Source: Streptococcus panodentis (GTDB taxonomy: Bacteria > Bacillota > Bacilli > Lactobacillales > Streptococcaceae). Taken from it: DNA of 64,000 bases. Position 1 is the first letter of the stretch; each line of letters starts with the position of its first letter. This document shows positions 1-9,432 of the stretch, in pieces. The stretch spans positions 70,761 to 134,760 of the forward strand of contig NZ_QFAY01000004.1 of the NCBI RefSeq assembly GCF_017884005.1. Reading direction: 5' to 3'. The notes beneath the pieces were generated by a model. The model had not been told where the DNA came from, made no database searches, and worked only from the letters and a program-made list of their open reading frames with translations. Made by a program: the position numbers and the translations under genes.

Positions 1-573
1 AAACAGTTGGGCTAGTTTGACAAATCCATTCCTGCCAAACTGAGAAATCGGAGAAATGCCTGCGTAGAAGATGCCAGACAGTCCCAGAGCTAGAACACTG
101 AGCCCCAGAGTGAACAGGAAGGCCGGGATAGATGTCGTCAGTCCCAGTGTCAGAGCGTCCCAGATCAGGCTGATGCCAAAGATAAAGAAGGCAAAGGCAC
201 CTATAGCCATGACGAGAGCAAAGATAAAGACTAAGAGGAAGAATACAAAGGTCAAAATTGCGGCCACTATAAAAAGCGGAATAGCCAAAGGTGCCGCCAA
301 AATGGACAGGATGGCAATCTGGACGATGCTTTTCGTGCTTTTTGGGGTATTGCTGTCTTGATTGTCTTCTTCTACCTTTTTATCCAAAAGATTCAGCATA
401 ATCTCATGGGCTGCTTCCTTGGGGCTGCCTAGGTCGGCCATAGCCGCTGCTTCCCCTTCTGGTCCTACCTCGTCAAAGTACTCGACGAAGTAGTCCATAG
501 TCTCTTGGTAGTCTTTGCGCGGTAGTTTTTTCAGATATTTTTCTAGCTCAGCTAGATACTCGGTTCTTGTCAT
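1..573 (-). CDS. DUF1700 (HAAS) membrane protein, partial
   Basis: Read on the minus strand from ATG at 573, an open frame of 191 codons runs off the left edge of the window. The N-terminal ~75 residues are soluble and helical (MTRTEYLAELEKYL, then a DYFVEYFDEVGPEGEA stretch with the conserved GSPKEAA helix end), which is the HAAS/DUF1700 signature. After an acidic linker come several long hydrophobic segments. In this family the membrane protein is usually encoded directly behind a PadR regulator, and here its start lies inside the end of that gene, so the two are translationally coupled. The C-terminal end lies outside the window. Role unknown; envelope stress sensing is a common guess. Confidence 0.8.
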   Translation of the reverse strand, partial: MTRTEYLAELEKYLKKLPRKDYQETMDYFVEYFDEVGPEGEAAAMADLGSPKEAAHEIMLNLLDKKVEEDNQDSNTPKSTKSIVQIAILSILAAPLAIPLFIVAAILTFVFFLLVFIFALVMAIGAFAFFIFGISLIWDALTLGLTTSIPAFLFTLGLSVLALGLSGIFYAGISPISQFGRNGFVKLAQLF

Positions 574-886
574 GGCGGATGCTCCCTTCTATGATGCCGC
601 TGATGGTTGTCGTGTAGGTCTGCCACTCATCTTTCAGAGTGTTCAGTTGCTCTTGGCCATAAGCCGTTAATGAGTAATACTTTCTTTTGCGTCCTTGATA
701 CTCCTGTGAATAAGTAGCCAGAAAACCATTTTGCTCCAACTTCTTTAAAATAGGATATAAAGTTGATTCCTTGATGTTGGCAATCAGCTTAATGGTTTGG
801 CTGATCTCATAGCCATAGGAGTCGTCTTTTTCAAGGATTGCTAAGATAAGAAACTCAATCAGAGCAGATGATGTGGGAAAATACAT
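548..886 (-). CDS. PadR family transcriptional regulator
   Basis: A 112-residue protein with the PadR winged-helix fold: ALIEFLILAILEKDDSYGYEI near the start, then the recognition region IKESTLYPILKKLEQNGFL and the wing with GRKRKYYSLTAYGQE. Start taken as ATG at 886, seven bases behind an AGGAGG Shine-Dalgarno; an in-frame GTG two codons earlier is also possible. The gene overlaps the downstream DUF1700 gene by 26 bases. PadR proteins of this size usually repress their own operon. The upstream region 905-990 is very AT-rich with repeated TATATA half-sites that could be operators. The ligand cannot be told from sequence. Confidence 0.88.
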   Translation of the reverse strand: MYFPTSSALIEFLILAILEKDDSYGYEISQTIKLIANIKESTLYPILKKLEQNGFLATYSQEYQGRKRKYYSLTAYGQEQLNTLKDEWQTYTTTISGIIEGSIRHDKNRVSS

Positions 887-892
887 ATGCAC

Positions 893-1413
893 ACCTCCTT
901 GTGTAAAAATTCTATATATAATCTTTATATACGTAGTGTACCTTCTTTTAAAACAAATGTCAAGTAAATATATAAATTTTTTATATATTTTTTAAAAAGC
1001 AGAACTTTCGGTTTAAAAGAGCGGATATTTTCTTCAAATATTGATGCTGTTTTAGATTTCTGGCCATTTCTCAAATACTGGGACCGTTCGCTCCAACAAT
1101 CCACTGGATTGTTGGAGGCTGTAGATAAGGCAAATGCAGTTTGCATCAAAACTATCCAGTCCCAGAAACACGAAAGTGAGGCTGGAAGACTGCAGACAGA
1201 GCAGTGTCAAAAGAATGTCAGACTTCTATGATTAGCCGCTGTTTATACTCTTCAAACATTTCTTCAAACCACGTCAGCGTCGCCTGCTTTTTTCCAAATA
1301 CGCTTCTTCATTTTTACAAGAACTTTCGTGAATTCATAGGTTATAAATTGAAATCCTCTTCTATAAAATGGTAAAATGGTGTCAGTCTATCTAAATGAGA
1401 CAGAAACGATGAA
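893..1413. other. Intergenic region upstream of dlt
   Basis: No convincing gene. 905-990 holds AT-rich TATATA repeats that probably form the PadR promoter and operators. 1000-1250 looks like degenerate repeat sequence; a 74-codon minus-strand frame here has no ribosome binding site and no recognisable domain. A plausible dlt promoter lies at 1348-1377. Confidence 0.5.
1348..1377 (+). promoter_or_regulatory. Putative dlt operon promoter
   Basis: TTGAAA at 1348-1353 and TAAAAT at 1372-1377 are 18 bases apart, placing a start near 1384 and a short leader in front of dltX. The hexamers are imperfect; no operator is obvious. Confidence 0.45.
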
Positions 1414-1551
1414 ATGAATATGAAAAAACACAAAACTCTTTACAAATTTATCGGGCAGACCCTGCTTTACTTTTTCATTTTTCTGGCCTTGCTTTATTTT
1501 TTCAGTTATCTTGGCCAAGGGCAGGGCGGCTTTATTTACAATGAATTTTAA
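1414..1551 (+). CDS. dltX: DltX, small membrane protein of the D-alanylation system
   Basis: A 45-codon frame (43 if the ATG at 1420 is used) directly upstream of dltA. The product has a short basic N-terminus (KKHKTLYKFIGQ), one hydrophobic helix (LLYFFIFLALLYFFSYL) and the conserved C-terminal motif GGFIYNEF, which identifies DltX. DltX is known in streptococci and bacilli as a partner of DltB/DltD, and its C-terminal tail is needed for moving D-alanine across the membrane. It is the first gene of the operon, 17 bases before dltA. No strong ribosome binding site precedes either ATG, so the exact start is open. Confidence 0.9.
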   Translation: MNMKKHKTLYKFIGQTLLYFFIFLALLYFFSYLGQGQGGFIYNEF

Positions 1552-1568
1552 TATAAGAGAGAAGAACG

Positions 1569-3119
1569 ATGTCACATACTGCAATACATGATATGATAGA
1601 AACCATTGAGTCTTTTGCTCAGGTGCAGCCGGACTTTCCGGTTTATGATATATTAGGAGAAGTTCATACTTACGGCCAGCTCAAGGCGGATTCGGATGCC
1701 TTGGCGGCTGAGATTGACCGACTGGGCCTGCCGGCCAAGTCTCCGGTCGTCGTCTATGGCGGTCAGGAGTATGAGATGCTGGCCGCTTTTGTGGCCCTGA
1801 CCAAGTCGGGACATGCTTATATTCCGATTGACAGTCATTCAGCTCTGGAGCGTGTCGCGGCTATTGTAGAAGTGGCTGAGCCCAGTCTGGTGATTGCCAT
1901 CGCTGACTTTCCGCTGGCTGATGCGGCAGTAGCGATACTCAGGGCCGAGCAGGTCCGCTCGGCTATCGCCCGACAGACAGCTTATGAGCTGACCCATCCA
2001 GTCAAGGGCGATGAGAATTACTACATCATCTTTACATCCGGTACGACCGGCAAGCCCAAGGGCGTGCAGATTTCCCATGACAATCTGCTCAGCTTTACTA
2101 ACTGGATGATTGGGGACAAAGAGTTTGCGACGCCGTCCCGGCCGCAGATGCTGGCCCAGCCCCCCTATTCCTTTGACCTGTCGGTCATGTACTGGGCGCC
2201 GACCTTGGCGCTGGGAGGAACGCTTTTTGCTCTGCCAAGTGCTCTCGCGCAAGATTTCAAGCAGCTGTTTGAAACGATTTTAAGCCTGCCCATTGCCATC
2301 TGGACGTCTACGCCGTCTTTTGCGGATATGGCTCTGCTGTCGGAGGATTTCAATAGTGACAAGATGCCGGGGCTCACGCATTTCTACTTTGACGGTGAGG
2401 AGCTGACCGTCAAGACTGCTAAAAAACTGCGGGATCGTTTCCCTCAGGCTCGCATTGTCAATGCTTACGGTCCGACCGAAGCGACGGTAGCTCTGTCGGC
2501 AGTGGCTGTGACCGATGAGATGCTGGCCGGCTGTAAACGTCTGCCCATCGGCTATACCAAGGCAGATTCACCGACCTTTGTCATTGACGAAGAAGGCCGA
2601 ACAGTCCCTCACGGTCAGCAGGGGGAGATTATCGTCTGCGGGCCGGCCGTTTCCAAGGGCTATCTGAACAATCCTGAAAAAACAGCAGAAGCTTTCTTTG
2701 ACTTTGAAGGGCTGCCGGCCTACCATACCGGTGATGTCGGATCAATGACTGCAGATGGTCTGCTGCTCTACGGCGGCCGCATGGACTTTCAGATTAAGTT
2801 CAACGGCTATCGGATTGAGCTGGAAGATGTGTCGCAAAATCTTAACAAATCCAACTATATTGAGGCTGCGGTAGCTGTGCCCCGCTATAATAAGGACCAC
2901 AAGGTTCAGAATCTGCTGGCCTATGTGATCTTAAAGGAGGGAGTGGCTGCGCAGTTTGAGCGGGAAATCGACATCACCAAGGCCATCAAGGAAGACCTGC
3001 AGGATATTATGATGCCCTATATGATGCCTTCTAAGTTTCTCTATCGCGAATCCCTGCCCTTGACACCCAACGGCAAGATTGACATCAAGGGGCTCATCAG
3101 TGAGGTCAACCAGCGATGA
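1569..3119 (+). CDS. dltA: D-alanine--D-alanyl carrier protein ligase DltA
   Basis: Cytoplasmic adenylating enzyme of 516 residues, the normal DltA length. It activates D-alanine with ATP and loads it on the phosphopantetheine arm of DltC for teichoic acid D-alanylation. Visible ANL-superfamily motifs are the P-loop [11 protein letters not shown] near residues 152-162, YGPTEATV near 300, YHTGD near 385, and NGKID near the C-terminus with the catalytic lysine at about 501. GAGAGAAGAAC precedes the ATG. The stop codon overlaps the dltB start (ATGA), so translation is coupled. The downstream genes complete the operon. Confidence 0.97.
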   Translation: MSHTAIHDMIETIESFAQVQPDFPVYDILGEVHTYGQLKADSDALAAEIDRLGLPAKSPVVVYGGQEYEMLAAFVALTKSGHAYIPIDSHSALERVAAIVEVAEPSLVIAIADFPLADAAVAILRAEQVRSAIARQTAYELTHPVKGDENYYIIFTSGTTGKPKGVQISHDNLLSFTNWMIGDKEFATPSRPQMLAQPPYSFDLSVMYWAPTLALGGTLFALPSALAQDFKQLFETILSLPIAIWTSTPSFADMALLSEDFNSDKMPGLTHFYFDGEELTVKTAKKLRDRFPQARIVNAYGPTEATVALSAVAVTDEMLAGCKRLPIGYTKADSPTFVIDEEGRTVPHGQQGEIIVCGPAVSKGYLNNPEKTAEAFFDFEGLPAYHTGDVGSMTADGLLLYGGRMDFQIKFNGYRIELEDVSQNLNKSNYIEAAVAVPRYNKDHKVQNLLAYVILKEGVAAQFEREIDITKAIKEDLQDIMMPYMMPSKFLYRESLPLTPNGKIDIKGLISEVNQR

Positions 3120-4360
3120 TCGATTTTCTCAAACAGCTGCCTCATCTGGAGCCTTACGGCAATCCAGTTTACTTTGTCTATATCATTCTTGCAGTGCTGC
3201 CCATCTTTGTCGGCCTCTTCTTTAAGAAGCGCTTCCCGCTTTATGAAGCGCTGGTCAGCCTGGCCTTTATCGTCTTTATGCTGACAGGACCCAGTCTGGT
3301 GCAGATTTATGCTCTTCTGGGCTATGTCGTCTGGCAGACCCTTTGGCTCTATTCTTATAAAGTCTACAGAAAAGCGCGTGACAGCAAGTGGATCTTTTAC
3401 CTGCATACGCTGCTGGCGGTGCTGCCGCTTGTCTTTGTAAAGGTAGAGCCGGCTATCAGCGGTCACCAGTCGCTTTTTGGCTTTTTGGGCATTTCTTATC
3501 TGACCTTTCGCTCAGTCGGTATGATGATTGAGCTGCGGGATGGGGTCCTGACTGACTTTAGCCTTTGGGAATTCCTGCGCTTCCTGCTCTTCATGCCGAC
3601 CTTTTCGAGCGGTCCTATTGACCGTTTCAAGCGCTTTAATGAAGATTACCGAACGATTCCGGAGCGCGAGGAGCTGCTGGATATGCTGGAGCAGTCGGTC
3701 CGCTATATCATGCTGGGCTTTCTCTACAAGTTTATCCTGGCTCATATCTTCGGCCATTTGCTGCTGGGCCACCTGAAGACCTATGCTCTCTATACCGGCG
3801 GCTTCTTTAATCTGGGGACTCTGGGCCTTATGTATGCCTTTGGGCTGGACCTTTTCTTTGACTTTGCCGGCTACTCGATGTTTGCCTTGGCGATTTCCAA
3901 TCTCATGGGCATCAAGAGTCCGGTCAATTTTGACAAGCCTTTCCTGTCACGCGATTTGAAGGAATTCTGGAACCGCTGGCATATGAGCCTGTCCTTTTGG
4001 TTCCGCGACTTTGTCTTTATGCGGCTGGTCATGGTGCTCATGCGCAATAAGGTCTTTAAAAATCGCAATACAACATCCAGTATAGCCTATATCCTCAACA
4101 TGCTGCTGATGGGGTTCTGGCATGGAGTGACCTGGTATTATATCGCTTACGGTCTCTTTCACGGTGCCGGTCTGGTCATCAATGACGCCTGGCTGCGCAA
4201 GAAAAAAACGCTCAATAAAGAGCGCAAGGCCAAGGGCCTGCCTCCCCTGCCTGATAACAAGTGGACTCAGGCTCTGGGGATTGTGATTACTTTCAATGTT
4301 GTCATGCTCTCATTTCTAATCTTTTCCGGATTTTTAAATGAGCTTTGGTTTAAAAAATAA
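3116..4360 (+). CDS. dltB: Teichoic acid D-alanyltransferase DltB (MBOAT)
   Basis: Polytopic membrane O-acyltransferase of 414 residues. It receives D-alanine from DltC at the inner face and passes it outward. The MBOAT core is clear: [17 protein letters not shown] puts a histidine at residue 289, and [10 protein letters not shown] puts the presumed catalytic histidine at residue 336. These are the numbers I recall from the Streptococcus thermophilus DltB structure. About ten hydrophobic segments span the protein. The start overlaps the dltA stop by four bases, and dltC follows closely. Confidence 0.97.
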   Translation: MIDFLKQLPHLEPYGNPVYFVYIILAVLPIFVGLFFKKRFPLYEALVSLAFIVFMLTGPSLVQIYALLGYVVWQTLWLYSYKVYRKARDSKWIFYLHTLLAVLPLVFVKVEPAISGHQSLFGFLGISYLTFRSVGMMIELRDGVLTDFSLWEFLRFLLFMPTFSSGPIDRFKRFNEDYRTIPEREELLDMLEQSVRYIMLGFLYKFILAHIFGHLLLGHLKTYALYTGGFFNLGTLGLMYAFGLDLFFDFAGYSMFALAISNLMGIKSPVNFDKPFLSRDLKEFWNRWHMSLSFWFRDFVFMRLVMVLMRNKVFKNRNTTSSIAYILNMLLMGFWHGVTWYYIAYGLFHGAGLVINDAWLRKKKTLNKERKAKGLPPLPDNKWTQALGIVITFNVVMLSFLIFSGFLNELWFKK

Positions 4361-4381
4361 AAAATGAAGGAGGAAATTACG

Positions 4382-4621
4382 ATGGATGTAAAAGCAGAAG
4401 TGATTGAAATTATCGACGAACTTTTTATGGAAGATGTCTCTGACATGATGGACGAGGATCTCTTTGATGCGGGGGTCTTAGACAGCATGGGGACGGTGGA
4501 GCTGATTGTAGAGCTGGAAAGCCGTTTTGATATTCGCGTTCCTGTATCAGAGTTTGGCCGCGATGACTGGAATACAGCTAATAAAATCGTCCAAGGCGTG
4601 ACGGAGCTCCGTGATGCTTAA
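4382..4621 (+). CDS. dltC: D-alanyl carrier protein DltC
   Basis: Small acidic carrier protein of 79 residues. The phosphopantetheine site is the serine in the [13 protein letters not shown] motif, residue 35 from the chosen start. The start is ATG at 4382 because a strong AAGGAGGAAA ribosome binding site lies just before it; an in-frame ATG at 4364 would lie upstream of that site and add six residues. DltC shuttles D-alanine from DltA to DltB. The 3' end overlaps the dltD start by 11 bases. Confidence 0.96.
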   Translation: MDVKAEVIEIIDELFMEDVSDMMDEDLFDAGVLDSMGTVELIVELESRFDIRVPVSEFGRDDWNTANKIVQGVTELRDA

Positions 4622-5882
4622 ACGGTTATGGCTGATTTTGGGGCCGGTTTTCTGTGCACTGGCTCTGGTCGCCCTGCTGGTATTTTTCTATCCGGTCGAG
4701 ATAAAGCATGATGCAGAGACGGAAAAGCGCTCAGCAGTGACCCTGACGGCGGAGAATTTCAAAAGCCGCAGCAAGAAAATGACAGCCCTGACTGACAGGA
4801 AGCTGCGCTTTGTGCCTTTCTTCGGCTCCAGCGAATGGCTGCGCTTTGACAGTGTGCATCCGGCTGTGCTGGCGGAGAAGTACGACCGTAACTACCGGCC
4901 TTACTTTCTGGGCCAGCGGGGGGCAGCTTCGCTCAATCAGTACTTTGGCATGCAGCAGATGTCCTCACAGCTGGAGGGACAGACCGCAGTCTACGTCGTA
5001 TCGCCCCAGTGGTTTACCAAGACTGGCTATGATGCATCTGCCTTTCAGCAGTATTTCAACAGCGATCAGCTGACGGCCTACCTCAGCCAGCAGCAGGGAG
5101 ATGCCGCAGCCCAGTATGCAGCCCGGCGCCTTTTGCAGCTCTATCCTGGAGTGGCTATGGCAGAGACCGTGCAGAAGATTCGCGACCGCAGGCAGCTGAC
5201 CAGCTTTGAGGAGGATTATCTGAAAATGATGACCCAGTTCAACCAGCGGCAGGATGCTGTTTTCAGTATGCTGGCAGCTCCTAACAATGACAATTATGAC
5301 AGGCAGGTCCTGCCCTATGTCGATCAGCTGCCGGATGCTTTTTCCTATCAGGATTTGGAAAAAATTGCCATCAAAGAAGCGAAGAAGCATACCAAGAGCA
5401 ATGATTTTGGCATTGATGACAATTTTTATGAGCTGCGCGTAGCCCGCAAACTCAGGAAATACAAGGATTTTCAACAGCGCATTTCCTATGAAAAGTCACC
5501 GGAATACGGCGATCTGCAGCTGGTTCTGAATCAATTTGCCAAATCCAGGACCAACGTGATCTTTGTCATTCCCCCAGTGAATGCCAAGTGGGCGGCCTAC
5601 ACTGGCCTGCGTCCGGACATGTATGAGCGGACAGTCGCGAAAATCAAGTATCAGCTGGCAAGTCAGGGCTTTAGCAACATTGCCGACTTCTCGCAGGACG
5701 GCGACAAACCTTATTTTATGCAGGATACCATCCATATGGGCTGGAATGGCTGGCTGGCCTTTGACAAGGCTGTCGATCCTTTTGTAGCCAATCCCCAGCC
5801 GGCTCCCAGCTACCAAATCAATGAGAGATTCTTTAGCAAGGAATGGGCCCAGTATACTGGCAAACCGGAAGAATTTAAGTAA
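4611..5882 (+). CDS. dltD: D-alanyl transfer protein DltD
   Basis: A 423-residue protein with one N-terminal membrane anchor ([20 protein letters not shown]) and a large extracellular domain. SGNH/GDSL-like hydrolase residues are visible: the block I serine in PFFGSSEW (about residue 73) and the late Asp/His pair in [10 protein letters not shown]. DltD acts with DltB and DltX in the last transfer of D-alanine to lipoteichoic acid. The start overlaps dltC; two consecutive ATG codons (4611, 4614) are possible. It is the last gene of the operon. No strong terminator is visible right after it. Confidence 0.96.
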   Translation: MMLKRLWLILGPVFCALALVALLVFFYPVEIKHDAETEKRSAVTLTAENFKSRSKKMTALTDRKLRFVPFFGSSEWLRFDSVHPAVLAEKYDRNYRPYFLGQRGAASLNQYFGMQQMSSQLEGQTAVYVVSPQWFTKTGYDASAFQQYFNSDQLTAYLSQQQGDAAAQYAARRLLQLYPGVAMAETVQKIRDRRQLTSFEEDYLKMMTQFNQRQDAVFSMLAAPNNDNYDRQVLPYVDQLPDAFSYQDLEKIAIKEAKKHTKSNDFGIDDNFYELRVARKLRKYKDFQQRISYEKSPEYGDLQLVLNQFAKSRTNVIFVIPPVNAKWAAYTGLRPDMYERTVAKIKYQLASQGFSNIADFSQDGDKPYFMQDTIHMGWNGWLAFDKAVDPFVANPQPAPSYQINERFFSKEWAQYTGKPEEFK

Positions 5883-6041
5883 AGGCCAGCGGTGGAAGAG
5901 AAGGAAATTTTCCTCAGGTCAGGGCGGCTGCTCCAGCTTGTATCCGTTCTCTGCCAGTCCTGCTGACGCTTTCTGCGGCGGTTCCAGCTGGCCCAGCCGG
6001 CTTTAGGATAGCCATTCTTAGTTTTTGAAGGAGATGAGCAG

Positions 6042-6524
6042 ATGATTCGACCCACTCAATCCAGAGATGTCCCAGCTATTATGGCAATTTATGATGCAGC
6101 CCGGCAGTTTATGAAGGAACAGGGAAACCCGACCCAGTGGCCCGCTTCCTATCCTAGTCGGACCATAGTAGAAGAGGATATAGCCAGAGGAACTTCCTAT
6201 GTTGTTGAGCAGGAGGGGTGCATCGTTGGCACCTTCGCCTTCATCATCGGAGAGGACCCGGCCTATCAGGTCATTGAGGATGGGAGCTGGCATTTCTCAG
6301 AACCTTACGGCACCATCCACCGAATAGCCTCCTCGGGCCAAGCTAAGGGGCTGGCCCGTCAGTGCTTTGACTTTTGCCTGCAGCAGATGCCCTATCTGCG
6401 CATCGATACCCATGCGGACAATCAGGCCATGCAGGCTGCAGTGCTGCGCTATGGCTTTGCCCCATGCGGCAGGATCTATCTGGCAGACGGCAGTCCACGG
6501 CTTGCTTATGATTATCACCAATAG
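6042..6524 (+). CDS. GNAT family N-acetyltransferase
   Basis: A 160-residue single-domain GNAT protein. It starts MIRPTQSRDVPAIMAIYDAAR, typical for the first strand and helix, followed by VVEQEGCIVGTFAFIIGEDPAY. The acetyl-CoA region IHRIASSGQAKGLARQCFDF replaces the usual Q/RxxGxG/A loop, and RIDTHADNQAMQAAVLRYGFAPCGRIYL is the classic C-terminal part. GGAGATGAGCAG precedes the ATG. The substrate is unknown. The gene stands alone, 160 bases after dltD, and ends at a strong terminator. Confidence 0.85.
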   Translation: MIRPTQSRDVPAIMAIYDAARQFMKEQGNPTQWPASYPSRTIVEEDIARGTSYVVEQEGCIVGTFAFIIGEDPAYQVIEDGSWHFSEPYGTIHRIASSGQAKGLARQCFDFCLQQMPYLRIDTHADNQAMQAAVLRYGFAPCGRIYLADGSPRLAYDYHQ

Positions 6525-6553
6525 AAAAAATCTGCTTGACGGCAGATTTTTTT
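6525..6553 (+). terminator. Intrinsic terminator after the GNAT gene
   Basis: AAAAAATCTGC and GCAGATTTTTT form a perfect stem around a short loop. It lies between two convergent genes, so it can serve both strands. Confidence 0.85.
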
Positions 6554-6556
6554 GGT

Positions 6557-7384
6557 TTATATCAACACATAATTCTCCACAGCCTCGGCTGCCCCATGCT
6601 GGTTGTTGCTGTAGGTTTGGACATTGGCTTCCTGCTTGACGCCTTGCGGCGCATTGCCCATGGCGACTCCCAGTCCTGCCAGCCGCAGCATGGGGATGTC
6701 GTTGAAATTATCACCGATGGTCATGACCTCTTCCAGCGGAGTCTGGTAATACTGGGCAATCTCCTGCAGGGCCTGCTCCTTGGACACATGCTTGGCTGTG
6801 ACTTCCAGGTAGTTGTCCTTGGACAGGTAGAAGGCAGTATGAGGAAAGTCCAGTGTCTGCAGGTAGGCATGCAGCTGCTGAATGACCGCCGGCTCATCAA
6901 TTAAGAGCAGCTTGTGAAGGGGCAGCAGGACATCCAGCACCGGCAAGAGGGCATTCTGGATAATGGGCTGTTCACCGGTGATGTCAGCTTCCATCTGTAC
7001 CCACTGGTCCAAGCGGTCGGCAATCCAGTCCTTGCCGGAGTAGAGGTTGATGGAAACGCTGGGAAATTCGGCCTTGACTAATTCCAGAAAGGTCCGAATC
7101 TCCTTCTTATCCAGCGGGTGCTCGATAATGGTGCTGTACCGCTGGGGGTCGCCCTTAATCACCAAGGCGCCGTTGTAGCAGGCCAGCGGATTGCCATCCA
7201 GCCCCAGCTCCTGTGCGATAGGCTCCATGCCCAGAGGCGACCGGGCAGAAGCCAGTACAAAAGGAATCCCCAGCTCTTTGAGTGCCGGAATCATGTCCTT
7301 CAGCTTCTGGTCGACTTGGTGCCGGTCGTTCAAAATAGTCCCGTCAATGTCGCTGATAATCAGACGGATGGTGCGTTTGGTCAT
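6557..7384 (-). CDS. Cof-type HAD-IIB phosphatase
   Basis: A 275-residue haloacid dehalogenase hydrolase. The nucleophile motif ISDIDGTILND is at the N-terminus (aspartates 12 and 14), motif II is VLASARS, and the C-terminal SKEQALQEIAQYY ... MTIGDNFNDIPML is the subclass IIB signature. The start is ATG at 7384, with AAAGGAGG in front; the longer reading frame starts upstream of that site. These enzymes dephosphorylate sugar phosphates or nucleotide-like metabolites in the cytoplasm. The substrate cannot be told. A repeat element lies immediately upstream and may affect its promoter. Confidence 0.9.
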   Translation of the reverse strand: MTKRTIRLIISDIDGTILNDRHQVDQKLKDMIPALKELGIPFVLASARSPLGMEPIAQELGLDGNPLACYNGALVIKGDPQRYSTIIEHPLDKKEIRTFLELVKAEFPSVSINLYSGKDWIADRLDQWVQMEADITGEQPIIQNALLPVLDVLLPLHKLLLIDEPAVIQQLHAYLQTLDFPHTAFYLSKDNYLEVTAKHVSKEQALQEIAQYYQTPLEEVMTIGDNFNDIPMLRLAGLGVAMGNAPQGVKQEANVQTYSNNQHGAAEAVENYVLI

Positions 7385-7425
7385 AGTGCTGCCTCCTTTA
7401 AAGTTGCAGATAAGCGTTGGCCACA

Positions 7426-7808
7426 ATACAGTCATTTAGTTTATCTTTTATGACATCGTTAGCTCGTCTGTCCCGCCGCCATCAGTCGTACCCCAGTACA
7501 GCTGGCGGCGGGACAGAACTAAATTTTTAAAAATTTAGTTCGTCGTCCCAGCCCCGCGAGGATGATTAGGAGCTTTTTGGAGTCTAAAAGACGAACAGTC
7601 TTGACACATCCTAACGGATGTTTCATCCATAACCTCAAAGCAGTGCTTTTGTTGCTTCCTCTCGGAAGCTCTATCTATAACCTCAAAACCTCCACTGGAG
7701 CTTTTGAGCAATCAGCTACCGCGTCAAGAGTTTTTTACCAAAACAAAGCGAAACTGAAGGACTTTTGTCTCAGCCTCACTACTAAAAGCAAACTAAAAAA
7801 CTATATAA
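7426..7808 (+). repeat. MITE-like repeat, copy 1
   Basis: One of several related intergenic elements in the window. The left end reads GTCATTTAGTTTATCTTTTA and the right end CTAAAAGCAAACTAAAAAAC followed by TATATA, which are imperfect inverted repeats of each other with TA at the outer edges, as in IS630/mariner derivatives. Inside are CCTCAAAACCTCCACTGGAG and a strong hairpin: CTGTCCCGCCGCCA at 7468-7481 pairs with TGGCGGCGGGACAG at 7503-7516. No transposase is encoded. A 126-codon frame inside it is not credible as a gene. Confidence 0.65.
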
Positions 7809-7843
7809 TCTTGAATGCAATGGTTATCCATCAAGTGCCGGTT

Positions 7844-8590
7844 CTAATAGATAATGGTTACCTGACCTGCCAGCAGTTCCTCCACTTCCGGGCTGGGCTG
7901 CTGGTCGGTAATCCAGTAGTCAAAGTCGCTGATAGTTCCTAAGATATAGCTAGAATCTTTGTGCTGCTTTGCCTGCTCAGCCAGCAGAATCTTGGTTTTG
8001 GCATGCTTCAGTGCCAGCTTTTTCAGATGAGCGTCTTCCGGATCCTCAAAGCTGACCAGACCGTCACGGATGCTGGCAGCCCCGATAAAGGCAGTATCAA
8101 AGGAAATCTGCTCCAAAAGCTCCGCTTCATTGAGGGCATAGTAAAAGCGGTTTTTAGGATAAAATTTTCCGCCTAAGAGATGAAAATCCACCTGCTCCTG
8201 AGAGCTGAGCATGATAGCATTGTCCAGCGAGTGGGAGTAAATGGTCATAGGCAGCTCAATGCGCTGGGCCAGATGAAGGACCACGGTAGAAACATCAAAA
8301 AAGCTGACTTGGCCGGGCTTGAGAAAGTCACGGGCCTTAGCTGCAATAGCCTTTTTTTCCTGGGTCAGCTGGCTGATGCGGTCGTTAAAGGACGGAATCT
8401 GCTGGCTCTTCTCCAGCGGGATAATGCCGCCATGGGTCCGCCGGACCAGCCGGCGGTCGCTCAGAATGGAAAAATCCCGGCGGATGGTGTCCTTGGAAAC
8501 CTGAAAATAGTCCATCATATCCTTGGCAGCCAGCTGCTTTTTATCCTGCAGCAGCTCCAGCATCTTGGAAAGGCGCTGTTCTTGGTACAT
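7844..8590 (-). CDS. DeoR family transcriptional regulator
   Basis: A 248-residue repressor. The N-terminal DeoR helix-turn-helix is clear: RLSKMLELLQDKKQLAAKDM, DYFQVSKDTIRRDFSIL and RTHGGIIP. The C-terminal sensor domain has DVSTVVLHLAQRI and GGKFYPKNRFYY, where sugar phosphates bind in this family. It is alone on its strand; repeat copy 1 separates it from the Cof phosphatase, so which pathway it controls is unclear. A GGGAAAAGC sequence precedes the ATG. Confidence 0.9.
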   Translation of the reverse strand: MYQEQRLSKMLELLQDKKQLAAKDMMDYFQVSKDTIRRDFSILSDRRLVRRTHGGIIPLEKSQQIPSFNDRISQLTQEKKAIAAKARDFLKPGQVSFFDVSTVVLHLAQRIELPMTIYSHSLDNAIMLSSQEQVDFHLLGGKFYPKNRFYYALNEAELLEQISFDTAFIGAASIRDGLVSFEDPEDAHLKKLALKHAKTKILLAEQAKQHKDSSYILGTISDFDYWITDQQPSPEVEELLAGQVTIIY

Positions 8591-8691
8591 GCTTTTCCCT
8601 CCTTGTCTTGCTAAGAAGAGTATAACACTTTAAATAAGTTTTTGCAAGTCTTTTTAATGATTTTTAAGTTTTTGTAAATATGAGCATCAAA

Positions 8692-8714
8692 AAAACCGAG
8701 TAGAGCTCGGTTTT
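8692..8714 (-). terminator. Intrinsic terminator
   Basis: AAAACCGAG and CTCGGTTTT form a stem with a five-base loop. On the minus strand it ends in a T-rich run just past the lipoprotein gene stop at 8747. Confidence 0.75.
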
Positions 8715-8746
8715 CATCATTATCATCATCGAAACACATTTTTCAA

Positions 8747-9157
8747 TTAAGGTGTTTGGATATTGACAGAGCCGTCGCTGCCGACCTTAACATCAACACC
8801 GCCGCCTTGGACATGGACACCATCTTCGTTTACATTAACACCGGCGCTGTCAGTTTCTACATTAGCAGTACCGTTCTCATTGGCTTCAACAGAAGCGCTG
8901 CCGCTTTCGTCGCCGCCATTGGCTTCAACACTGACATCTCCGCCGTTAACATTGACACTGGCACTTCCGCCTTCTTCGGCTGAGCTGCTAGAGCTTGAAG
9001 CGCTTGTCTTGGCTTTAGATGAAGAAGATACGCTAGAGCTTGAGCTGGAACTTGAGCTCTCTTTTGTATCTTTATTTGCAGCGTTTCCGCAGCCTGCTAA
9101 AACAAAAAGTGCAACTAGTGGTAATAAAAATAAAGAAATTTTAGATAATTTTTTCAT
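8747..9157 (-). CDS. Ser-rich putative lipoprotein
   Basis: A 136-residue secreted lipoprotein. The signal peptide is MKKLSKISLFLLPLVALFVLA with lipobox LAGC, so Cys is lipidated at about residue 23. Next is a serine-rich spacer of roughly 30 residues. The rest is an acidic, low-complexity region with repeated SASV(N/E)(V/A)N, NGGD and GVxV units, and it has no Cys. A GGAGGG ribosome binding site precedes the ATG. I recognise no family domain. Surface exposure is likely; function unknown. Single gene with its own terminator. Confidence 0.75.
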   Translation of the reverse strand: MKKLSKISLFLLPLVALFVLAGCGNAANKDTKESSSSSSSSSVSSSSKAKTSASSSSSSAEEGGSASVNVNGGDVSVEANGGDESGSASVEANENGTANVETDSAGVNVNEDGVHVQGGGVDVKVGSDGSVNIQTP

Positions 9158-9420
9158 TTTACCCTCCTTCTAAGTATAATATTAAACGATTATGACAAGC
9201 ATATCAAACAAAAAACAGAAAGTTACAAAAATAACATACCGCTTTAACCTAAATGACATATAAAAAATACACAAAAAACCGGATTTGTCCATATTTTGCA
9301 AGGATTTGAGAGAGAAAGCGAGATTTTTTTCTGTAACATTTTTGTAAAATAGATCTTCCTGAATCGCTCCGACAAACAAGGAAAATCCTGCTCTGTCTGT
9401 CCTCTTTTGCTTCTTTTTGC

Positions 9421-9426
9421 TATAAT
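9421..9426 (+). promoter_or_regulatory. -10 box TATAAT placing the mpg start at its ATG
   Basis: A consensus TATAAT ends seven bases before the ATG at 9433. No Shine-Dalgarno lies between. The -35 region is weak. The position suggests a leaderless message. Confidence 0.5.
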
Positions 9427-9432
9427 ACTTTT

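Noticed and set aside
71..361. 96-codon plus-strand frame
   Set aside because: It is the shadow of the DUF1700 membrane gene read on the minus strand.
925..1149. 74-codon minus-strand frame
   Set aside because: No ribosome binding site, no domain, degenerate repeat-like DNA.
7562..7942. 126-codon plus-strand frame (and similar frame at 34866)
   Set aside because: Both lie within MITE-like repeats and begin with the same repeat-derived residues; no ribosome binding site or domain.
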